Below are positions 58,769 to 64,000 of a stretch of 64,000 nucleotides of DNA, piece by piece. Numbering within the stretch: the stretch's first letter is position 1; each line of letters begins with the position of its first letter. The position numbers were made by a program, and so were the translations under genes. Under the pieces are notes generated by a model that was not told the origin of the DNA, ran no database searches, and saw only the letters and a program-made list of their open reading frames with translations. Origin of the DNA: Yinghuangia seranimata (lineage in GTDB: Bacteria > Actinomycetota > Actinomycetes > Streptomycetales > Streptomycetaceae); the NCBI RefSeq assembly GCF_029953285.1, contig NZ_JASAOI010000010.1, forward strand, positions 248,001 to 312,000, written 5' to 3'.

Positions 58769-58934
58769 AGCGTTCTAAACCGGCTGTCAAAGGTCCCCCG
58801 CCGACAGGCGGCGTGCATGGCCCGTAAGCGGGACGCCGACACCCCGGGCGGCAACAGACCGCGTCGCCCATCCCACGGGCAGGCTCCTTGGCGCGGACCG
58901 GTCGCGACGTCCCGCAACAGCGGTGACCACCGGG

Positions 58935-59726
58935 TCACCGCCTCCCCCGGACCCCCCACGCGCGAGCGGTGAGCGCGATCGACCCGTCCGGCCGCGCGGG
59001 CACCGCCCGAGCGAGCGCGTCACGCACCCGGTCGCGGGCCGCCGGAGCAAGCGTGGAAACGTAGCCCGGAGCCGGGCCCTGTCCGGTCAGGAACGGCTCC
59101 CACAGGTCCGCGAAACCGGGGAAGACCGTCGGCACGTCGATCGGGGCGACGGCCACGTCGACAAGCCCCGCACCCGCCCACAGAGCACGCAGCGGCTCAG
59201 GACGGCACACCGGGAAGCGGCGCCCCTCGTCCAGCGCGGCAGCCGACGGATCAACCAGGGACGCCGCATCCCAGAAGTGGCGCAGGAAACCCATGCCCTC
59301 GGAGTAGTCCCACACGTACGCGGCGACCTGCCCTCCGGGCGCCACGACCCGCGCCGCCTCGGCCAGCGCCGACTCCGGCTCGGGGAGGAAGTTGAGTGCC
59401 AGCCCGCTCACCGCCACGTCGAACGCCCCGTCCCGCACCGGCAGCGACAGGCCGTCGGCCACCGCGAAGCCGGCCGGCCCGGGATCGGCGGCACGGGCCG
59501 CGGCCACGAACCCGGCGGACCGGTCCAGGCCGACGACGGTCCGCGGCCGGCAGCGAACGGTCACCGCCGAGGTCAGGGCCCCGGTGCCGCACCCCACGTC
59601 GAGCCACCGCAAACCGTCTCCGACGTCGAGCCAGGCCACGAACGCGTCCGCGACCAGGCGGCTCCACCGGCCCATGTACCGGTCGTAGGCGTCACCAACA
59701 GCCCACGTGTCGATCCGTTCGCTCAT
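58935..59726 (-). CDS. SAM-dependent methyltransferase (class I)
   Basis: A 263-residue methyltransferase. Motif I is LRWLDVGCGTGALTSAV, motif II DRSAGFVAAARA, and GAFDVAVSGLALNFLPEPE with VVAPGGQVAAYVWDY completes the Methyltransf_11 pattern. Small-molecule methylation is likely but the acceptor is unknown. GGAGGG lies just before the ATG. It is followed by the alcohol dehydrogenase gene upstream (same strand) with 87 bp between them and has no functional neighbour. Confidence 0.88.
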   Translation of the reverse strand: MSERIDTWAVGDAYDRYMGRWSRLVADAFVAWLDVGDGLRWLDVGCGTGALTSAVTVRCRPRTVVGLDRSAGFVAAARAADPGPAGFAVADGLSLPVRDGAFDVAVSGLALNFLPEPESALAEAARVVAPGGQVAAYVWDYSEGMGFLRHFWDAASLVDPSAAALDEGRRFPVCRPEPLRALWAGAGLVDVAVAPIDVPTVFPGFADLWEPFLTGQGPAPGYVSTLAPAARDRVRDALARAVPARPDGSIALTARAWGVRGRR

Positions 59727-59813
59727 CCCTCCACCATGTGCGCCGCGTGTCGCCGGGACTCACCGACACGCGGACGCACTCGCGGGGCGTCGCGGCACTC
59801 GGTGCCGGGCCGG

Positions 59814-60731
59814 TCAGGGGCGGATGACGTAGCGGCCGCGCAGGCCGCCCCTGGCGGTGGCCCGGTGGGCTTCGGCGGCTTGGTCGAGGGCGACGACGGC
59901 GTAGACGCGGGTCGGGAGATCTCCGGCCGCGGCGCGGTCGAGAAGGTCGGCGAGCCGGGTGCCGTCGGAGGCGGTGAGCACGGAGGTCACCGAGATTCCA
60001 CGCTCGGCGGGAGGCGCGAGGCCGGGCCGCATGCCGACGTAGGCTCCGCCGTCACGGACCAGCTTGAGGGCCTGGTCGTTGAGTTGTGCCGAGTCGACGA
60101 CCGCGTCCCATCCCGGCTCGGCGTCTGCGGTGAAGTCGGCGCCGAGGCCGCGGACGAACTCCTCGTCCCCGGCGCGGGCGAGCCCGGTCACCTGCCAGCC
60201 GCGTTCCCGGGCGAGGACGGCGACGTTCGCCCCGACCGCGCCCGCGGCGCCGGTCACCAGCAGGCGACCGGCCCCGGTGGGCGCGTCGCCGAGCAGGTCG
60301 ACGACGTGCGCGGCGGCCAGCCCGTTGAGGGGCACCGTGGTCGCGGCGACCAGGTCCAGCCCCTCGGGGACGCGGGCGACGTCGGCCACCGGGACCACGA
60401 TCTGCTCGGCGTAGGTGCCGTAGTCACGGTCGAAGCCGGCGACCAGACCCGCCACCCGGGTGCCGACGGCCAGGTCGACGCCCGGCCCAGCCGCCTCCAC
60501 GACGCCGGCGAACTCCCATCCCAGACCGGTGTGTTCGGGCTGATTAACCAGCCCGATCGAGTGGAAGAAGCCCGCTGCGACACCGAGGTCGGTGGGGTTG
60601 ACCGTCGCCGCGGCGATGGCGACGCGGATCTGGCCGGGACCCGGCTCGGCGACGGGCACGTCGATGATCTCGATCGAGTCGGGCCCGTTCGGAACACGGA
60701 CGACAGCGGTGCGGAAAGTGGCAGCCTGCAT
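59814..60731 (-). CDS. NADP-dependent quinone oxidoreductase/alcohol dehydrogenase family (MDR)
   Basis: A 305-residue medium-chain dehydrogenase/reductase without the structural zinc Cys, similar to quinone oxidoreductases. It has GLGWEFAGVVEAAGPGVD, LVTGAAGAVGANVAVLARER and the usual start VVRVPNGPDSIEIIDVPVAE. It probably reduces quinones or enones using NADPH. AGGAGC precedes the ATG. It is divergent from an HxlR regulator gene, and a perfect palindrome lies in the gap, which strongly suggests redox-responsive control. Confidence 0.9.
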   Translation of the reverse strand: MQAATFRTAVVRVPNGPDSIEIIDVPVAEPGPGQIRVAIAAATVNPTDLGVAAGFFHSIGLVNQPEHTGLGWEFAGVVEAAGPGVDLAVGTRVAGLVAGFDRDYGTYAEQIVVPVADVARVPEGLDLVAATTVPLNGLAAAHVVDLLGDAPTGAGRLLVTGAAGAVGANVAVLARERGWQVTGLARAGDEEFVRGLGADFTADAEPGWDAVVDSAQLNDQALKLVRDGGAYVGMRPGLAPPAERGISVTSVLTASDGTRLADLLDRAAAGDLPTRVYAVVALDQAAEAHRATARGGLRGRYVIRP

Positions 60732-60805
60732 GGCTTTTGCTCCTGCGAGGTGGGGTGATCGTTTCCGTGCTCCATGCTGGTTTCATTAACCTCGCGACAG
60801 AAGAA

Positions 60806-60829
60806 GGCACTTGAAAGTAAGTAAGTGCC
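60806..60829. promoter_or_regulatory. Operator candidate shared by MDR and HxlR genes
   Basis: Perfect 7-bp arms GGCACTT (60806-60812) and AAGTGCC (60823-60829) around a 10-bp AT-rich spacer in the 122-bp divergent gap. Position between the two starts fits an HxlR (DUF24) operator controlling both genes. Confidence 0.6.
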
Positions 60830-60853
60830 CCTCGGGTGAGGAAGGAGCGGTCG

Positions 60854-61303
60854 ATGTCGACGCAGACGGCGGCCCAGCGCCGGGTCGAGGCGAAGACGAG
60901 CTACAACGCCTTCATGGAGGGCTGCCCGAGCCGTCAGCTGCTCGACCGGATATCCGACAAGTGGGTCGCGTTGATCCTCGCAGCGCTCGGCAGCGACGGC
61001 CCGCACCGTCCAGGAGTCGACCACGACTACGGGCCTCGGTCGATGCGCTTCTCCGAACTGTCCCGCCGACTCGCGGGCGCCAGCCAGAAGATGCTCACCC
61101 AGACCCTGCGCTCACTGGAAGTGGACGGCCTGATCACCCGGACCGTCACGCCCACCGTGCCGGTCACCGTCACGTACGAACTGACCGACCTCGGCCTGTC
61201 CCTGAACCGCGTCATGGCGGAGCTCAAGGGCTGGGCGGAATCGCACATGGGCGAGGTACTCGCCCACCGCGAGGCACACCACCGCGTGGCAGCCGAAGAC
61301 TGA
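60854..61303 (+). CDS. HxlR-family (DUF24) redox-type transcriptional regulator
   Basis: A 149-residue winged-helix protein. The N-terminal conserved Cys24 lies in AFMEGCPSRQLLDRISDKW, the hallmark of thiol-based sensors such as QorR and YodB. HTH and wing follow: RFSELSRRLAGASQKMLTQT, LRSLEVDGLITR, YELTDLGLSL. ATG with AAGGAG upstream is chosen over a GTG 18 nt earlier. It is divergent from a quinone-oxidoreductase-like gene, the classic arrangement for quinone-responsive repressors. Confidence 0.93.
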   Translation: MSTQTAAQRRVEAKTSYNAFMEGCPSRQLLDRISDKWVALILAALGSDGPHRPGVDHDYGPRSMRFSELSRRLAGASQKMLTQTLRSLEVDGLITRTVTPTVPVTVTYELTDLGLSLNRVMAELKGWAESHMGEVLAHREAHHRVAAED

Positions 61304-61337
61304 GCAGCCGCGGGGTGGTCGCCGGAGTATCCGACGG

Positions 61338-61733
61338 TCAGGTGGCGCCCGGCGTGTAGCGCTCCACCGCGAGGCGGGCCACCGCACGCAGCTTCGCGAA
61401 GTACGAGGCGCAGTACTCGTCGTCGATCAGGGGCCCGACCTTGTCGACGTCAGCGATGCACCCCCACAGCCAGGCGACGCCGGCGTCGTCGAGCCCGCCG
61501 TCCAGCTCTCTCTGGACGAGGCCCGCCACAGCCGCGTCCAGGAGGATCAGCTCCACGCCCGCGATGTCCACGCCGCGGAAGCGCGCGGGGAACGGCCTCC
61601 GCAGGTGTTGCCGCCACAGCCGCGCAAGCCGCGCGTCGGGGCGACCCGGGTCGTCGACGCTCGCGGCGGGAGGTGTCGGGCGCGGCTCGTCAGGCAGGTC
61701 CGCCGGGGCCGTCGAGGACGTCGGAGTGCTCAC
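61338..61733 (-). CDS. Hypothetical protein
   Basis: A 131-residue protein of no recognised family. The N-terminus is Pro/Asp-rich (about 40 residues), followed by a predicted helical part: RFRGVDIAGVELILLDAAVA, then GLDDAGVAWLWGCIADVDKV and ASYFAKLRAVARLAVERY. The composition and third-base GC fit a real gene. GTG start is preceded by a weak ribosome-binding site. It is divergent from the DinB gene and convergent with the HxlR gene. Function unknown. Confidence 0.55.
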   Translation of the reverse strand: MSTPTSSTAPADLPDEPRPTPPAASVDDPGRPDARLARLWRQHLRRPFPARFRGVDIAGVELILLDAAVAGLVQRELDGGLDDAGVAWLWGCIADVDKVGPLIDDEYCASYFAKLRAVARLAVERYTPGAT

Positions 61734-61832
61734 CGGTGCAGCCTGTCGCTCAGCGGGCGCCGCTGCCACGGGATTCGGACGACCGGAAAATCCGGGTGCC
61801 GCCTCCCAACCGCCCGGGTAGCGTCCGCTGGC

Positions 61833-62348
61833 ATGGCACTTGAACTGGAACGCCCCCCGCTCCAGGCGGACGAACGCACCGCGCTCATCGGCTGGCTGGA
61901 CCTGCAGAGGCGGATCCTGCGCTGGAAGTGCGAGGGGCTGGCCGATGCGGACGCGCACCGCTCGGTCGTCCCGACGTCGCCGGCCATGACGATGGCGGGC
62001 CTCGTCGCGCATATGCGTTGGACCGAACACATGTGGCTGGAGGTGCTGTTCCTCGGCGGGGACGAGACGAAGAACCCGTCGTTCGACGAGTCGGTCGAGG
62101 ACGCCGACTGGCACACCGGCGGCCGGCCCCTCGCCGAACTCCTCGCCGAGTACGAGACCCAGTGCGCGCGCAGCAACGAAATCGTCGCCGCGGCCTCCCT
62201 CGACGACGTCGGCCGCCACACCGGCTACCGCTCCGGCGGCGCCAACCTGCGCTGGATGCTTGTCCACCTCGTCGAGGAGACGGCACGGCACGCCGGACAC
62301 GCGGACATCGTCCGGGAACTGCTCGACGGCTCGAAGGGCTACTCCTAA
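61833..62348 (+). CDS. DinB-family (DUF664) protein
   Basis: A 171-residue four-helix DinB-like protein. RTALIGWLDLQRRILRWKCE, SPAMTMAGLVAHMRWTEHMW and LVHLVEETARHAGHADIVRE contain the usual metal-binding His residues (in AHM, HLVEETARHAGH). Members include bacillithiol/mycothiol-dependent transferases and many of unknown function. ATG at 61833 starts just before the conserved part. It is followed by an alpha/beta hydrolase gene on the same strand after about 170 bp. Confidence 0.88.
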   Translation: MALELERPPLQADERTALIGWLDLQRRILRWKCEGLADADAHRSVVPTSPAMTMAGLVAHMRWTEHMWLEVLFLGGDETKNPSFDESVEDADWHTGGRPLAELLAEYETQCARSNEIVAAASLDDVGRHTGYRSGGANLRWMLVHLVEETARHAGHADIVRELLDGSKGYS

Positions 62349-62519
62349 AGGGCCCGCGGAAGTACGCAGAGGCGCCTGCCCCACAGTCGTCGCTCTCGCA
62401 CACAGACCTCAGTAACGGACGTACCACTGCTGGGCAGTGCTTCCCGGGGTGCAGTAGTGAGGGCAGGCCGATTCACGAAGTCACTGGCACACGACCGGCC
62501 GCGCTGCGAGCATCTGCGG

Positions 62520-63305
62520 ATGCTCACACTCGCCGACGATCTCGGCCACCTGTCCTACGTCGTCGTCGGCGACGGCCCGCCCGTCGTGCTCGTGCATGCC
62601 GGCGTCGCCGACCATCGCATGTGGGACGCGGTCGTGCCCGGCTTGGCGGAACGCCACACGGTCGTGCGGTACGACCTGCGCGGGTTCGGCGAGTCGGCAC
62701 CACCGACCGGGGCGTTCAGCGAGACCGAGGACCTACTTCGTCTCGTCGACCACCTCGGCTACGACCGCGTCCGGCTCGTCGGCGCGTCGTGGGGCGGACG
62801 CGTGGCCGTCGAGTTCACTCTCGCCCACCCGGACCGGGTGCACCGCCTCGCGGTTCTTGCCCCGCCGTGGCCCAGGTACCACTGGTCCGCGGACATGATC
62901 GCGTACGACGAGGCGGAAACGGCGGCCCTGGCCTCCGGAGACCTGGACGCCGCCGTTCGGATCAACTTGGAGATGTGGCTGCGCGGACCCGCCCGAAGCT
63001 GGGCGGACGTCCCCGCCGGACTGGCAGAGCAACTCCGCGGCCCGCTACGGACGTCGCTGGTGAACCAGGGCGTCGTCGGGGAGCACTCCCAGGGCGTCAC
63101 CGCAGGCGACGTCGCCGGCATTTCCGCGCCCACCCTGGTCGGGATCGGCAAGCTCGACGTCGCCGACTTCCAGGACATCGCCCGGCGCTACGCCGCCGAG
63201 ATCCCCGGTGCCACCCTGGTCGAGTTCGCCGCGGCCGCGCACCTCATCGCCCTGGACGAGCCCGCCGAACTCACCGCACGGCTGGCCGCATTCCTCGCCG
63301 ACTAG
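62520..63305 (+). CDS. Alpha/beta hydrolase
   Basis: A 261-residue alpha/beta-hydrolase fold protein. The fold and catalytic elements are VVLVHAGVADHRMWD (oxyanion region), YDLRGFGES, the nucleophile Ser in GASWGGR and a His in AAAHLIALDEPAEL; the acid is probably Asp in GKLDVADFQD. Substrate unknown: esterase, epoxide hydrolase or lactonase are possible. The start is uncertain: the ATG at 62520 begins just before the conserved part, but an in-frame GTG at 62457 extends it by 21 residues. It converges with the phytanoyl-CoA dioxygenase gene. Confidence 0.83.
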   Translation: MLTLADDLGHLSYVVVGDGPPVVLVHAGVADHRMWDAVVPGLAERHTVVRYDLRGFGESAPPTGAFSETEDLLRLVDHLGYDRVRLVGASWGGRVAVEFTLAHPDRVHRLAVLAPPWPRYHWSADMIAYDEAETAALASGDLDAAVRINLEMWLRGPARSWADVPAGLAEQLRGPLRTSLVNQGVVGEHSQGVTAGDVAGISAPTLVGIGKLDVADFQDIARRYAAEIPGATLVEFAAAAHLIALDEPAELTARLAAFLAD

Positions 63306-63469
63306 CGCCGGGACCGGGGATTCAGCGTCCCAAAAGGCAGGCACGGCTGTCCGCTGCCGACGGCGGCAGGACCCGGGTCGGCGGCGGCGTCACGTGATCG
63401 ATCCGCGCCCACTGCACGTCACTCACCCCCGCAGATCACCCAGCGATCAGCTGATCCGAGGGAATCGGC

Positions 63470-64000
63470 CTAGTGGGTCGTGGCGCGGGCGCCGATTCTT
63501 CCGGCCTTGTCGGCGTGGAAGAGGGCGTCGTTGTAGTGGCAGCCGGACGGCACCCAGTCGAACGTCTTCTGCTCGGAGAACTTGTAGTACAGCGCGCGGC
63601 GCCCGGCGGCGGGGCCGGTCGGCGGCGGGGTGCTGTGCATGATGTCGCCGAAGTGCAGGGTGAGGTCGCCGGGTTCGGTCTCGATGCGGACGACGGGCAG
63701 GTCGCCCTCGTCGCCCCAGCTCAGCCAGTGGTTGACGTAGCGGTGCGAGCCGGCCAGGACCATCAGCTGCCCGTTGGCGGGGTTGGCGTGGTCGAGTTGG
63801 ATGCCGGCCTGGATCAGCGGGCACAGGACGGGGTGGCCGCCGATGCCGTCGTCGGTGTGCCAGCCCAGGTCGCCGCTGCCCTTGACGACGTTGGACGACT
63901 TGACGAACACCATCGGCCCGTCGAGCCGGTCGTCGCAGACCCGGTACGCGGGGTCGGCCAGGCGGGCGAGTTCGGTCATCCGGGGCTCGAAGCACAGCTG
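63470..64000 (-). CDS. Phytanoyl-CoA dioxygenase family protein (5' end beyond window)
   Basis: The 3' 176 codons of a Fe(II)/2-oxoglutarate dioxygenase of the PhyH family. The metal ligands His-x-Asp are in GWHTDDGIGG and the distal His in LHFGDIMHSTPP; the Arg in GRRALYYK is the 2-oxoglutarate anchor. Such enzymes hydroxylate lipids, amino acids or natural-product intermediates. The true start and any operon partners lie to the right of the window. The 164-bp gap to the alpha/beta hydrolase stop contains no gene. Confidence 0.87.
   Translation of the reverse strand, partial: QLCFEPRMTELARLADPAYRVCDDRLDGPMVFVKSSNVVKGSGDLGWHTDDGIGGHPVLCPLIQAGIQLDHANPANGQLMVLAGSHRYVNHWLSWGDEGDLPVVRIETEPGDLTLHFGDIMHSTPPPTGPAAGRRALYYKFSEQKTFDWVPSGCHYNDALFHADKAGRIGARATTH

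Noticed and set aside
1-64000. CRISPR arrays, tRNA/rRNA genes, transposases, prophage or attachment sites
   Set aside because: None could be recognised; the regular repeats present are coding or hexamer slippage repeats.

Overview
The window is very GC-rich DNA with GTG and TTG starts, many 4-bp ATGA/GTGA gene overlaps and dense single-strand operons. A rodlin-type spore-coat gene, a PAS-GAF-SpoIIE phosphatase, a PASTA protein, a one-transmembrane Ser/Thr kinase, encapsulin and several LysR regulators all point to a filamentous actinomycete, most likely Streptomycetaceae. I saw no rRNA, tRNA, CRISPR array, transposase or prophage, so this looks like chromosomal, arm-like accessory metabolism.

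Region 1 (1-15.0 kb, all minus strand) is a pyridine/nicotinate catabolic locus. In transcription order it encodes a 2,5-dihydroxypyridine dioxygenase (nicX-like), an FAD monooxygenase (nicC-like), a three-subunit molybdenum hydroxylase (M-L-S), a CoxG-like protein, a maleamate amidase (nicF-like), a 72-codon linker frame, an N-formylmaleamate deformylase (nicD-like), a MarR regulator (nicR-like) and a maleate isomerase (maiA/nicE-like). A strong hairpin follows, then a complete Liv-type ABC importer (livJHMGF, with livF cut by the window edge). Together these predict nicotinate -> 6-hydroxynicotinate -> 2,5-dihydroxypyridine -> N-formylmaleamate -> maleamate -> maleate -> fumarate, plus an importer of unproven substrate.

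Region 2 (15.3-37.7 kb) is mixed: a rodlin, an orphan winged-helix regulator, a large SpoIIE phosphatase with a repeated disordered N-terminus, a LysR, an aldo/keto reductase-epimerase pair with a divergent LysR, an ECF sigma factor overlapping a membrane partner, a DyP peroxidase-encapsulin operon, DUF488, methylglyoxal synthase, a pentapeptide-repeat protein, a luciferase-like monooxygenase, enoyl-CoA hydratase, a VOC protein, a secreted tripeptidyl-peptidase-like hydrolase, an LPGTG surface protein and an MscS-like membrane protein.

Region 3 (38-53 kb) carries methionine salvage in two blocks: mtnB/mtnA (convergent) and an mtnD-mtnC operon. Between them lie a nucleoside-type BMP ABC transporter operon ending in a nucleoside phosphorylase, a sulfite-oxidase-like molybdoenzyme and a ferredoxin-type reductase. 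It is preceded by a candidate 31-codon leader ORF. A Ser/Thr kinase, a gene of unknown function and a GtrA-like protein follow.

Region 4 (53-64 kb) holds a RibD/DHFR-like protein, a LysR, a two-PASTA protein with an unusual start, and a minus-strand operon of a broken urease gene, agmatine deiminase and a TetR regulator, preceded by a perfect 7-bp palindrome. Then come a methyltransferase, an alcohol dehydrogenase-HxlR divergent pair sharing a perfect 7-bp operator, a DinB protein, an alpha/beta hydrolase and a phytanoyl-CoA dioxygenase cut by the right edge. The most unusual items are the urease relic (gamma subunit joined in frame to the last part of the alpha subunit across three exact 54-bp repeats), the nicotinate locus with its CoxG gene and linker frame, the overlap of a cargo-targeting tag with a ribosome-binding site in the encapsulin operon, and the putative leader peptide upstream of the BMP operon.
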